DNA of 64,000 nt from Fervidibacter sinensis (GCA_032161045.1 JAVHTH010000005.1), one strand, 5' to 3'; shown: positions 34,174-43,603, counted from the stretch's first letter. Numbers and translations: made by a program. The notes: a model not told the origin generated them from the letters alone.

Positions 34174-36192
34174 GTCGCAATCGCACCACAGTGGGATTGA
34201 AAGATGTTCACGCTGTTAAATGTGTCCTCAACCCCTTGAAGTCGCAATCGCACCACAGTGGGATTGAAAGATTAAGAGCACGATGATTGACATTTTGGAC
34301 TATGCTGGTCGCAATCGCACCACAGTGGGATTGAAAGAAAGATGACATCGTGCAGTGCGATCGGCTCATATAGAGTCGCAATCGCACCACAGTGGGATTG
34401 AAAGCCCTCCTCCTGACCTGCGTTCTTTCTCTGCACGAAGTCGCAATCGCACCACAGTGGGATTGAAAGAAGGACGGACGCCGACGGGCGCGCCGAGGCT
34501 CATAGTCGCAATCGCACCACAGTGGGATTGAAAGTTGTTGAGTTTTTTCGGCGGCTTTTCGCCACCAAAACCGTCGCAATCGCACCACAGTGGGATTGAA
34601 AGCTCGGTTGTCACTTCTCTTGCAGTCTTAGCAGCCTCGTCGCAATCGCACCACAGTGGGATTGAAAGCCCTAAAATGTCTCGGCTCTGCTATAATTTAA
34701 GGCGGTCGCAATCGCACCACAGTGGGATTGAAAGATTTCGGCGCAAGTTTGCGCTTATTTGCGCGCTTTCGTCGCAATCGCACCACAGTGGGATTGAAAG
34801 TCAGCAGCAACTTGATAGTATCGGCGCGTAACTTCAGCGTCGCAATCGCACCACAGTGGGATTGAAAGTCTCACTTCTCGAGGAATTTCACTCTCCCGTC
34901 CCTCACTGTCGCAATCGCACCACAGTGGGATTGAAAGGATTGACTTTGAGACTGCTGCATGAGGAATTTCAAGCGTCGCAATCGCACCACAGTGGGATTG
35001 AAAGAAAACTTTCTGGACGGCATTCTCAGGCAAGCGGTAGAGTCGCAATCGCACCACAGTGGGATTGAAAGGCAAGTAATGAATGAAGTTCTGGAAGTTC
35101 GCAAAAAGTCGCAATCGCACCACAGTGGGATTGAAAGGCAAAAAGTCACGGCGCACGCGGAGCGGGTTTTGCTGTCGCAATCGCACCACAGTGGGATTGA
35201 AAGCATTTAACTGAATCTCTCCCCGCAGAGGTTTTTATCGTCGCAATCGCACCACAGTGGGATTGAAAGACAGTGAGAATGAATAACCACTGAGGGGATA
35301 GGGTCGCAATCGCACCACAGTGGGATTGAAAGGCGGGTTAATTACTTTCGGAAGTTGCCGAATATTTGTCGCAATCGCACCACAGTGGGATTGAAAGGCG
35401 CGATGCGCATGCGCGCGCTCACTTCAAAATACTGGTCGCAATCGCACCACAGTGGGATTGAAAGTTGGTTTGTGGCTGAGGGAGAGATGTGACCTCTCAG
35501 AGTCGCAATCGCACCACAGTGGGATTGAAAGTGTGCCACAACGAGCGTGGCATTATTCGTATTTTCTCGTCGCAATCGCACCACAGTGGGATTGAAAGAG
35601 AGGGGGCTTTGAGGGATTTGGATAGGGTTGGAGTCGCAATCGCACCACAGTGGGATTGAAAGTGGTTTGGTTGCATGACTTGTTCCAGCGGGGGGCGTCG
35701 TCGCAATCGCACCACAGTGGGATTGAAAGATAACAGAAGCGGGTTTTAGGGTTGCAGCATATCTTGTCGCAATCGCACCACAGTGGGATTGAAAGTTGTT
35801 TCGTGCTGCGTTGAGCCGCATCGCACAATCCGGTCGCAATCGCACCACAGTGGGATTGAAAGATGGTTGACCCAAAGCAAAGCGTCTGGCTTTATTAAGT
35901 CGCAATCGCACCACAGTGGGATTGAAAGCTTATCTATCTCGTAGTGATAACTTTCAAATTGTTCAGTCGCAATCGCACCACAGTGGGATTGAAAGTTGAA
36001 CGAGGGGGCGACGACACTCGGGACAAGTGAACGTCGCAATCGCACCACAGTGGGATTGAAAGAGAAGCAAGTATTGCAGCAAATCCTGCAGTGTATTGGC
36101 GTCGCAATCGCACCACAGTGGGATTGAAAGTCGCAAATACTTGATGCCGAAAAACTCGTTCAAGTTGGTCGCAATCGCACCACAGTGGGATT
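34174..36192 (+). CRISPR. CRISPR array, 31 repeats and 30 spacers
   Basis: A 30-base repeat (starting GTCGCAATCGCACCACAG and ending TGGGATTGAAAG) recurs every 63-69 bases from 34174 to 36168, with unique spacers of about 33-39 bases. The 3' octamer ATTGAAAG matches the 5' handle of many type III and type I crRNAs, which sets the direction as plus. All repeats are identical except the last (36168-36192), which breaks off after 25 bases, so the leader end is at the left and the oldest spacers at the right. It is divergent from the cmr operon. Confidence 0.99.
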
Positions 36193-36400
36193 TATACCTT
36201 GCCGACAAATTTTTTTCGGCGCGGTGTAAAACCGCGCCCTACATTGAGCCAATTTTCATCTTGTAGGGCAAGGTTTTATACCCTGCCGACAAAAAATTTT
36301 TTTTTTCGGCGCGGTGTAAAATCGCGCCCTACATTGAGCCAATTTTCATCTCGGTCGGGCAGGAGTCTAACTCTCCGACAGCCCTTAGGATTTTTGTGGG
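36193..36400. repeat. Cluster of dispersed palindromes abutting the CRISPR array
   Basis: The last CRISPR repeat is joined directly to half a palindrome (TATACCTTGCCGAC). A unit of roughly 75 bases then follows twice in tandem: CGGCGCGGTGTAAAAC with CGCGCCCTAC, then CATTGAGCCAATTTTCATCT. A third hairpin around TCGGGCAGGAGTCTAACTCTCC ends the cluster. The same composite recurs at 52422-52527. Poly-T runs (36210 and 36298 areas) could serve as terminators for the array transcript. No gene is seen between here and 36448. Confidence 0.75.
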
Positions 36401-36447
36401 GCAAAATTTTTGTGTGGTAAGTCGGTTTTTGTGAGGGGGCACAAATC

Positions 36448-38913
36448 ATGCGGAGAAGATGGGTTTTTGTCTTCGCAATTGCAGCGCTGTGGGCAACCCG
36501 AGGATGGACGAAGGAGGGACCGGAGTTGAGAGTGGTTGACAAACTTCCGATGAAGGGCGAGAACAAATTTTATGTCGGCAACAAGTCACCGCTCTTGCCG
36601 TCGCCGCTCATCAAACTCCCCACAGGCAGCATTAAACCCAAAGGTTGGCTGGAAACTCAACTCAGGTTGATGGCAAATGGGCTTTTGGGGCGATTGACAG
36701 AAATTAGTCCTTGGTGCAAGTGGGACGGCAATGCTTGGGCGAACCCGAAAGGTGAAGGTCACTCTCATTGGGAGGAATTGCCTTATTGGCTGAGAGGTTT
36801 CACAGCGCTCGCTTACATTCTCGGCGACCAAAAACTCATCGCTGAAGCGCAAAGGTGGATTGATGCAATTTTGTCAAGTCAGGATGAAAGCGGCTATTTT
36901 GGTCCGAGGGAAAACTGGCGCAACCGTGATTTGTGGCCTCACATGTTGGCACTTGACATTTTGAGAACACATTACGAGGCAACTGGCGACAGGCGCGTCA
37001 TTCCTTTCATGCTCAAGTTTTGCCGTTGGCTCACAACTGTGCCGCTTGAAGATTTTCTGCCACCGACAAAGGGTGGTGGTTGGCAGCATGTTCGCGGCGG
37101 CGATTTGCTTGACAGCGTGATTTGGCTTTACAACCATACAGGTCAAGGTTGGCTCATTGACCTTGCACAAGTCGTCCACGATTGCACTGCCCCTTGGAAG
37201 CGAGAGGTAGCGAGTTGGCACGGCGTCAATATCTGTCAAGGCTTCAGGGAACCCGCTCAGTTTTGGCAAATCGCCAAAGACATCCGCTACCTGCAAGCGA
37301 CAGTTCGCAACTACGAAACGGTCATGGGCATTTACGGTCAAGTCCCCGGCGGCATGTTCGGGGCTGATGAAAATTGTCGCCCCGGTTACACTGGACCTCA
37401 ACAGGCTGCTGAAACTTGCAGTATGGCTGAGTTTATTAGAAGCCACGCGATGCTTGCCCGCATCACCGGCGACGGTATTTGGGCTGACCGAGCGGAGGAG
37501 ATCGCTTTCAACTCGCTGCCCGCAGCCTTCACTCCCGATTACAAGGCACTGCATTACTTGACGGCGCCGAACATGGTTCAACTTGACAGGGGCAACAAAG
37601 CGCCTTTTCTGCAAAACGCGGGCACGATGCTTTCATACGAACCGTTTGAGACTTACCGTTGCTGCCAGCACAATCACGGCTTAGGCTGGACGAGTTTCAC
37701 CGAACATTTGTGGATGGCGACGCCAAACAATGGGTTAGCGGCGGTGATTTACGTACCGTGCGAGGTGATAGCGAGAGTCGGCGATGGAACGCAAGTTCGC
37801 ATCACCGTTGACACCGATTACCCGTTTGACGAAATCGTGCAAATCACCATCAAAACGAAAAAGCCCGTTCGTTTTCCGTTGGCTTTGCGAATTCCTTCGT
37901 GGTGCGAAGGAGCGACGGTTCAAGTCAATAACCGGCAACTTAAAGGCGAACTCAAGCCAAACTCCTTTGCCGTCATTGAACGCCAGTGGGGCAATGGCGA
38001 CAAAGTGACATTGAGTTTGCCGATGAGGTTGCGAGTGAAAATTTGGGAGAAGCAGCGCAATGCCGTTTCGGTGAGTTACGGTCCACTTTGGTTCTCGCTG
38101 AAGATTGGCGAAAGGTGGGAGAAGTATCGCGAGCAAGGTGATTGGGTGTGTTGGGAAGTTTTCCCGACGACTCCTTGGAATTACGGGTTGCTCGTTGATT
38201 TGAAGCGCCCTGAACGCTCGTTTGAAATTGTCAAAAAGCCTAAACCGCTCCCGACACAACCGTTCACCATTGACAATGCCCCGATTGAATTGCGGGCAAA
38301 GGGCAAACGCATCCCGCAATGGACTATGGTTGGTGGCATTGTCGGACCGTTGCAGGACAGTCCTGTCCATTCGGACGAACCGGTTGAGGAAATCACGCTC
38401 ATCCCTATGGGTTGTGCGCGATTGCGAATCAGTGTTTTCCCGCGCATCGCGAACGAAGGGGAACAGGGGCATATTTGGAAGGAAATTGTGGGCGAAATTG
38501 CGGAAGCGTCCCACACATGGCATTCCGACACTGTTGAGGCTTTGCATGATGGCTTGCTCCCTCAAAATTCGTGCGACCACAGCATTCCGCGATGGACGGC
38601 GTGGGATCATCGTGGGACGATTGAGTGGGTGCAATACACTTTTCCGAAGCCGCGCAAAATTTCGTGGTGCGAAGTTTACTGGTTTGACGATGAGCCGATA
38701 GGTGGCGGTTGCCGAGTGCCACAAAGTTGGCGAGTTCTTTGGTGGGATGGTGAAAAGTGGCAAGAAGTCCGCAACCTGTCAGGTTACGGTGTCGCGAAAG
38801 ACCAATTCAACCGCGTGACTTTTGAGCCTGTGGTCACGACCAAGTTGCGGTTGGAAATTCGCGCCCGCCCGAATTTTTCGGTGGGCATTTTGGAGTGGAG
38901 AGTTGGGGAGTGA
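36448..38913 (+). CDS. Secreted glycoside hydrolase, GH127/DUF1680-like (beta-L-arabinofuranosidase family)
   Basis: The 821-residue protein begins with a signal peptide (RRRWVFVFAIAALWATRGWT). Residues 50-420 form an (alpha/alpha)6 barrel of the DUF1680 type, with WLRGFTALAYILGDQKLI, YGQVPGGMFGADENCRPGY and the cysteine-containing YEPFETYRCCQHNHG; GH127 enzymes use a cysteine nucleophile. Beta-sandwich domains follow (PFDEIVQITIKTKKPVRFPL). The C-terminal 130 residues (WVQYTFPKPRKISWCEVYWF onward) resemble a discoidin/F5-8C carbohydrate-binding module. It probably removes arabinose from plant polysaccharides outside the inner membrane. Exact substrate is not deducible. GAGGGGG precedes the ATG. 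Confidence 0.85.
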   Translation: MRRRWVFVFAIAALWATRGWTKEGPELRVVDKLPMKGENKFYVGNKSPLLPSPLIKLPTGSIKPKGWLETQLRLMANGLLGRLTEISPWCKWDGNAWANPKGEGHSHWEELPYWLRGFTALAYILGDQKLIAEAQRWIDAILSSQDESGYFGPRENWRNRDLWPHMLALDILRTHYEATGDRRVIPFMLKFCRWLTTVPLEDFLPPTKGGGWQHVRGGDLLDSVIWLYNHTGQGWLIDLAQVVHDCTAPWKREVASWHGVNICQGFREPAQFWQIAKDIRYLQATVRNYETVMGIYGQVPGGMFGADENCRPGYTGPQQAAETCSMAEFIRSHAMLARITGDGIWADRAEEIAFNSLPAAFTPDYKALHYLTAPNMVQLDRGNKAPFLQNAGTMLSYEPFETYRCCQHNHGLGWTSFTEHLWMATPNNGLAAVIYVPCEVIARVGDGTQVRITVDTDYPFDEIVQITIKTKKPVRFPLALRIPSWCEGATVQVNNRQLKGELKPNSFAVIERQWGNGDKVTLSLPMRLRVKIWEKQRNAVSVSYGPLWFSLKIGERWEKYREQGDWVCWEVFPTTPWNYGLLVDLKRPERSFEIVKKPKPLPTQPFTIDNAPIELRAKGKRIPQWTMVGGIVGPLQDSPVHSDEPVEEITLIPMGCARLRISVFPRIANEGEQGHIWKEIVGEIAEASHTWHSDTVEALHDGLLPQNSCDHSIPRWTAWDHRGTIEWVQYTFPKPRKISWCEVYWFDDEPIGGGCRVPQSWRVLWWDGEKWQEVRNLSGYGVAKDQFNRVTFEPVVTTKLRLEIRARPNFSVGILEWRVGE

Positions 38914-38982
38914 GTTGCCGGACCGAACGGATGACAAATGTCGTTGATTGCAGGTTAGAAGTCGGCTTGCCTTAAGTTGGTA

Positions 38983-39140
38983 ACCGTCGCCTGTAAGGGG
39001 CGACGATACAAACGGACTCGGCATTTAATAACCGTCGCCCACAAGGGGCGACGCTACATTTTTGGTTTTCAACGACCGTCGCCCATAAAGGGCGACGCTA
39101 CAAATGACTTGGTAGCGTCGGGGGCTTGTCCCCGACGGCA
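38983..39140. repeat. Tandem array of four GTCGCC palindromes
   Basis: Three near-identical hairpins (ACCGTCGCCCACAAGGGGCG type) at about 38983-39009, 39031-39057 and 39075-39101, and a reversed fourth at 39112-39139 (GTAGCGTCGGGGGCTTGTCC type), fill the 387-base gap between the GH127 gene and mutS2. No gene or clear promoter was found in this gap. Confidence 0.75.
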
Positions 39141-39300
39141 GTTTAATGAGGCGACGCCCGCAAGAGGCATGCTGCCATTCAGAATTTCTACAAAGCCACT
39201 TCACGAAATCGTTCGCCACCAAAGTTCCCAACGGCTGTAGTTAGGATGGCTGGTTGCGTTCTATCTGTGGCAGTGTTAGATTGAGCGAAAGGTGAGGAAC

Positions 39301-41667
39301 ATGGACGAAAGGACGCTGCGAGTTCTTGAACTTGACAAAATACTTCGCGCGCTTGAGGAACGATGTGTTACTGAATTGGCGAAGGAACTTGCCCGTTCGC
39401 TTTTTCCTTCCGTTGACATAGATGAAGTCCGCCGAAGGCAAAGGGAAACCTCTGACGCGCGCCGAAGGTTGGAGAAGTTCGGTTCACCACCGCTTGGGGG
39501 CATAAGCGACATACGACCGATTTTGGAACGAGCCCAGCAAGGGGCGACGCTTGAGCCTCAGGAGTTGTTGACCATTGCGAGGACTTTGGAGCGGGCAACC
39601 GACTTGAAACTTTGGATGCTCAAAAGCGATTTGGACGATAGTTTGAGGCTACATGCCGAGCGAATATGCGACCACGCAAAACTCATCGCTCGCATCCGCT
39701 GGTGCATTGGCGATGATGGTCAGGTCCTTGACAGAGCCAGCGATGAACTCTCAAGCCTGAGGCGAAGGATCAAAACCGTCCAACAAAGGATGCAGCAAAA
39801 ACTTCACGATTTACTTCGCGACCCGTCAATCACGAAGTTTTTGCAGGAGCCATACTACACGATTCGCGATGGACGATACTGTTTGCCAGTTCGGGCTGAG
39901 TTTCGGCAGCAAGTTCCGGGCATTGTTCATGACAAGTCATCTTCTGGGATGACCTTGTTCGTTGAACCTGAACCTTTAGTTGAGATGGGGAACGAGTTGA
40001 GGTTGCTTCAAGCCGATGAGGCGAGGGAAGTTGCCCGGATTTTGCGGGATTTGACGACCGAGGTGGTTTCGGAACTACCTTCAATCGCTCAAACATTGGA
40101 CGGGGTTCGCAGGCTTGATTTTGCTTTCGCTAAGGCGAAACTGTCCCAAGATTTGCGCGCTTACGAACCGGAACTCAACACCGAAGGAATCATCAAACTG
40201 CGTCGTGCCCGCCATCCCTTGCTTCACTTTCAAGGTTTCGTCGTTCCCATTGACTTTGAGTTGGGCGACAAATTTGATGTGCTCATCATCACTGGACCGA
40301 ACACGGGCGGCAAGACAGTTACGCTCAAAACTGTCGGGCTTTTGACATTGATGGCTCAATGCGGTTTGCATGTGCCGACAGCGGAGGGGGCAAAAATTTG
40401 CTTGTTCCGTCAAATCTTCGCGGATATTGGGGACGAGCAGAGTATTGAGCAAAGTTTGTCAACTTTCTCAAGCCATATGAGCCACATCGCAAAAATGCTT
40501 GTCCGCGCCGATGACAGGACGCTGGTTTTGCTTGACGAGTTAGGTGCCGGGACTGACCCCATTGAAGGTGCTGCGTTGGCGAAAGCAATTTTGCTCTATT
40601 TGCACAAACGCGGCGCGAAAGTTGTTTGCACAACCCACCATAGCGAGTTGAAGCACTTCGCTTTCCGTCAACCGAGGTTTGAAAATGCCAGTGTGCTTTT
40701 TGACCCTGAAACTTTGCGCCCAACTTATCAACTCGTCATCGGCATTCCGGGGCAAAGCCACGCTATTGACATTGCCCGAAGGTTAGGCGTTCCGACTGAG
40801 GTCATCCGAGAGGCAAGGCATCAACTCCCTCGTGACCGCAAGGAAACCGAAGAGTTGATAACCCAACTGACGGAAGAAAGGCAAACGGCGGAGCGGATGA
40901 GGATGGAATGGGAGAGGCGATTGAAGGAACTTGAACGGCGGGAGGCAGAATTGCGCGAGAGGGAACAGAAGTTGCGCGAAGAGGAGCAGCGAATATTGGC
41001 TGAAGCGCGTCGTCAAGCGGAAGCGTTAGTGAGACGAATTGAGGGGCAAGCGGAAGAGTTACTGAAGTTGCTGAAAAAGCAATTTGCTGCTCCGCACACT
41101 GTTTTGCCTGCGGAAATTCGTCAAAGAATTCGCCAGTTGCGGCAACAATTGCCAACCCCAATTCAACCTGCTCAAGGTCAGAGTTCACAACCCGTTGCTG
41201 ACTTCAACCTTTCGGTCGGCACTACAGTTCGCATCCGGGACATCGGGGTGATCGGTAAAATCACCGCCGTTGACAATGATGGCAAAGAATTTCAAGTTGA
41301 TGTTGGTGGGATGAAAGTTTGGGTCGCTGCGGCTAAACTTGAACCTGTCAGTGAAGTGCCACAAATGACACCAACGCAGACAGAGGTTGCTGCGGTTCGG
41401 GTTAAGAAGATGATTTCGGCGCCAACGGAGTTGAATTTGCGAGGCAAGCGGGTTGATGAAGCCCTTGAGGCTGTTGAAAAGTTCCTTGACGACGCTTTGT
41501 TGGCTGGTCACAAAGTCGTCAGGATAGTTCACGGCAAAGGCACCGGCAAACTTCGGCAGGCAATTCACGACTACCTTAGAACTCACCCACAAGTTCGTGC
41601 TTTTGAGTTAGCACCATTGAATGAAGGTGGTGATGGTGTGACCATCGCTTATCTTGAAGCAATGTAG
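39301..41667 (+). CDS. mutS2: MutS2 family protein (RqcU-like) with Smr domain
   Basis: The 788-residue protein has the MutS2 order. N-terminal core and clamp come first, then an ABC-type ATPase with Walker A ITGPNTGGKTVTLKT, FADIGDEQSIEQSLSTFSSH and Walker B LVLLDELGAGTDP with the TTHHSELK switch. A long coiled coil of Glu/Arg-rich repeats (residues 515-600) follows, then a KOW-like region and the C-terminal Smr nuclease domain (LNLRGKRVDEALEAVEKFLD, VRIVHGKGTGKL). MutS2 proteins act at stalled or collided ribosomes or suppress recombination. The ATG at 39301 follows AGGTGAGG; the GTG at 39292 lies inside that site. Confidence 0.96.
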   Translation: MDERTLRVLELDKILRALEERCVTELAKELARSLFPSVDIDEVRRRQRETSDARRRLEKFGSPPLGGISDIRPILERAQQGATLEPQELLTIARTLERATDLKLWMLKSDLDDSLRLHAERICDHAKLIARIRWCIGDDGQVLDRASDELSSLRRRIKTVQQRMQQKLHDLLRDPSITKFLQEPYYTIRDGRYCLPVRAEFRQQVPGIVHDKSSSGMTLFVEPEPLVEMGNELRLLQADEAREVARILRDLTTEVVSELPSIAQTLDGVRRLDFAFAKAKLSQDLRAYEPELNTEGIIKLRRARHPLLHFQGFVVPIDFELGDKFDVLIITGPNTGGKTVTLKTVGLLTLMAQCGLHVPTAEGAKICLFRQIFADIGDEQSIEQSLSTFSSHMSHIAKMLVRADDRTLVLLDELGAGTDPIEGAALAKAILLYLHKRGAKVVCTTHHSELKHFAFRQPRFENASVLFDPETLRPTYQLVIGIPGQSHAIDIARRLGVPTEVIREARHQLPRDRKETEELITQLTEERQTAERMRMEWERRLKELERREAELREREQKLREEEQRILAEARRQAEALVRRIEGQAEELLKLLKKQFAAPHTVLPAEIRQRIRQLRQQLPTPIQPAQGQSSQPVADFNLSVGTTVRIRDIGVIGKITAVDNDGKEFQVDVGGMKVWVAAAKLEPVSEVPQMTPTQTEVAAVRVKKMISAPTELNLRGKRVDEALEAVEKFLDDALLAGHKVVRIVHGKGTGKLRQAIHDYLRTHPQVRAFELAPLNEGGDGVTIAYLEAM

Positions 41668-41709
41668 GGCATCAAATTGTGCTGGAATACTTCAGGAGGT
41701 GCAGAAAGT

Positions 41710-42540
41710 TTGCCCAAGCCTTTTGAAGTTGGCGAGTGGGTGTTGCTTGTCCCAGCAGACCCGGAAAAGCCGCAAAGGTGGATTGCGAGGGTAGGGGAGA
41801 AGTTTTCAACGGCAGGGGGAGTTTTTGATTTGACAGACTTGGTCGGGCGATTTCCGGGTTCGTCCGTAGAATCTCATTTGGGGCATCAACTCCTCGCCTT
41901 CAGACCAACTCCTTCCGATTGGGTTCTGCACGCTGTCAAAAGGCAAACTCAAGTGACCTACCCGAAAGAGATGGGATACATCCTCGTCAGGGCTGGTGTT
42001 GTTCCCGGCAGCATCGTTGTTGAATCTGGCAGCGGAAGTGGCGCTTCAACACTGATGTTCGCTTTTGCTGTCGGTGACAACGGGCATGTTTTCTCTTACG
42101 AGCGCCGACCTGAGTTTTCCGAACTGGCAAAGCGAAATGTTGAGCGAGCAGGGTTGTCCCATCGGGTTACTTTCAAGGTGAAGGACATCGCAGAAGGTTT
42201 TGACGAGCGGGATGCCGATGTCGTCTTTCTTGATGTCCGCGAACCTTGGCTTTACTTGAAGCAAGCGACGGAAACATTGGCGGATGGCGGAACTTTGGTC
42301 GTGCTCGTGCCTACCACGAACCAAGTGAGCGAGACTTTAAGGGCAGTGCAAAATTTGCCCTTCGTTGACATTGAAGTTAGCGAGTTGCTTTTGCGCCATT
42401 ACAAGCCCAATCCAGACAGGCTTCGCCCTGAAGACCGAATGGTCGCCCACACTGCGTTTTTGATTTTCGCCAGAAAAGTGAGTGTAGGGCAGGGCTTCAA
42501 ACCTTGCCAACCAACGAGCGAGGGTGACAGCATGGAGTGA
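41710..42540 (+). CDS. trmI: tRNA (adenine-N1)-methyltransferase, TrmI-like
   Basis: TrmI makes m1A58 in the tRNA T loop, a modification important in thermophiles. The 276-residue protein has the small N-terminal barrel (FEVGEWVLLVPADPEK, GSSVESHLGHQLLAF), YPKEMGYILVRAGVVPGSIV and the SAM motifs VVESGSGSGASTLMFAFAVG, VFSYERRPEFSELAKRNVE and DADVVFLDVREPW. A TTG at 41710 with AGGAGGTG 8 bases upstream is the likely start, since the frame before it lacks a good start. The last 19 residues (VSVGQGFKPCQPTSEG) are encoded partly by a dispersed palindrome at 42484-42508. Confidence 0.88.
   Translation: MPKPFEVGEWVLLVPADPEKPQRWIARVGEKFSTAGGVFDLTDLVGRFPGSSVESHLGHQLLAFRPTPSDWVLHAVKRQTQVTYPKEMGYILVRAGVVPGSIVVESGSGSGASTLMFAFAVGDNGHVFSYERRPEFSELAKRNVERAGLSHRVTFKVKDIAEGFDERDADVVFLDVREPWLYLKQATETLADGGTLVVLVPTTNQVSETLRAVQNLPFVDIEVSELLLRHYKPNPDRLRPEDRMVAHTAFLIFARKVSVGQGFKPCQPTSEGDSME
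42484..42508. repeat. Palindrome inside the 3' end of the trmI-like gene
   Basis: GTAGGGCAGGGCTTCAAACC and TTGCC form the same hairpin as the intergenic family members, but this copy is translated as VGQGFKPCQ near the C-terminus. It marks a repeat that has extended or replaced the original gene end. Confidence 0.7.
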
Positions 42541-42555
42541 ATTCGGAACGAAAAG

Positions 42556-42650
42556 GTAAGTCGGGGTTTAAGACCCTGCCTACTTTTAACAATGCCATGG
42601 GAATTTTGTTCGGCATGGGATTTTCGGCACGGTATAAAACCGTGCCCTAC
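42556..42650. repeat. Two dispersed palindromes upstream of an unknown gene
   Basis: A hairpin built on TCGGGGTTTAAGACCCTGCC (42556-42583) and another on CGGCACGGTATAAAACCGTG (42625-42650) occupy the gap before 42715. They create a misleading open frame upstream of the real start of the next gene. Confidence 0.7.
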
Positions 42651-42714
42651 CCTTGCAATTTGTTATCGCGGAAAGGATGACCCACAAAGCCCAAAACTGC
42701 CAAGGAGTTGGGTT

Positions 42715-43536
42715 ATGGAACGGGAAAGGAACTTGCCCCGATTTTGGTTGCTTCGCAGGATAAGGAGATGGATTGTCAAGCCGCAAAAAGAAATCGTTCG
42801 GTGGCGGAGGAAGTGGCAAAGTTCGCCCTTTGTCGTTTTGCCCAAGTTTTTGCGAGAAAGCAAGCATTTGCTTGAACTGATTTTGAAGTTGAAGCCTGAC
42901 ATCGTTTTGGGCAACGCCCGCAGCGGCTCACCTTATGTTCGGGTCATTGAACACCGCTTGAAAGAGGCAGGCATTGAGGTCCGATACGAGAGGCTTTGCT
43001 CGGCTTGGGGGCACAAATTGCATTTCTCGCTCAAGCCTGCGGCGTCCGTCCATTGGCTGCACCAAGCATTGGCTCAGCGGAAACATATCGTCATGGTTGA
43101 TGTTTCTCGCAAACCCTTTTCTGATGCCCAACGAATCGTTGGTGGAGTCATCGTTTGGCTTTACAACGAGGCTGTAAGCAAAATCACCGGCGAACCGCAA
43201 CCCTTTGATTTTGTCCCGTCAATAACTCGCCAAATGCGTGATTACCTTCGCAGGCAACCCGCTTTCGGAGAAGCCCTTGAGGAAGTTTGCGAAGTGTTGA
43301 GGAGGAACATAGGACACGGGATATGGGGCACGGGAACGGAATCCCAGTCCCAAGTCCCTGATCTTCAGTCCCTACTTCCTTTCGCTCGTCACTTGCTTGT
43401 TCGCAACCTTGACAATTTTTCTTGGGACGACGAACACGGCTGCTTGTTGCCGATTAACATCTCGCGAGAGGCATGGATTGACGACCGGACGGACAAGTAT
43501 GCGTGGCTGCCGTTCATCGCTCGTTGGTTCATCTAA
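42715..43536 (+). CDS. Protein of unknown function, possible phosphoribosyltransferase-like fold
   Basis: The 273-residue protein starts at the ATG at 42715 with AAGGAG 8 bases upstream. The N-terminus is very basic (RERNLPRFWLLRRIRRW). The middle has VLPKFLRESKHLLELILKLK, DIVLGNARSGSPYVRVIEH and KHIVMVDVSRKPFSDAQRI. The order helix, GNARSGSP loop and hydrophobic strand ending VDVSRKP recalls a phosphoribosyltransferase loop, but the canonical PRPP motif is not clear, so no activity is claimed. A segment near residues 200-221 (GHGIWGTGTESQSQVPDLQ) is encoded by heptamer-like repeats and looks inserted. The C-terminus, DDRTDKYAWLPFIARWF, is well structured. Confidence 0.65.
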   Translation: MERERNLPRFWLLRRIRRWIVKPQKEIVRWRRKWQSSPFVVLPKFLRESKHLLELILKLKPDIVLGNARSGSPYVRVIEHRLKEAGIEVRYERLCSAWGHKLHFSLKPAASVHWLHQALAQRKHIVMVDVSRKPFSDAQRIVGGVIVWLYNEAVSKITGEPQPFDFVPSITRQMRDYLRRQPAFGEALEEVCEVLRRNIGHGIWGTGTESQSQVPDLQSLLPFARHLLVRNLDNFSWDDEHGCLLPINISREAWIDDRTDKYAWLPFIARWFI

Positions 43537-43540
43537 TCGT

Positions 43541-43603
43541 GTAGGGCGCGGTTTTACACCGCGCCGATAAAAAATTCGTCGGCGGGTATAAAACCCCGCC
43601 CTA
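43541..43603. repeat. Paired dispersed palindromes
   Basis: GTAGGGCGCGGTTTTACACC with GCGCC, then GGCGGGTATAAAACCCCGCC with CTA, form the two-hairpin unit seen at 12578-12638. The unit lies 4 bases after the stop of the unknown gene and probably acts as its transcript end. Confidence 0.75.

Noticed and set aside
34208..36208. Several open frames across the CRISPR array on both strands
   Set aside because: They are translations of the repeated 30-base unit and spacers; their repeated peptides (SIPLWCDCD, SQSHHSGIE) are artefacts of the repeat.
37735..38763. Long open frame antisense to the GH127 gene
   Set aside because: It lies wholly inside a strongly supported gene, has no family resemblance and no ribosome site; it is a codon-bias shadow.
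42592..42714. N-terminal extension of the unknown protein starting at 42592
   Set aside because: The extra codons come from a dispersed palindrome (FRHGIKPCP) and the ATG at 42715 has a good ribosome site.
42715..43536. Firm assignment as a phosphoribosyltransferase
   Set aside because: The PRPP-binding motif is not convincingly present; only a loose loop resemblance is seen.
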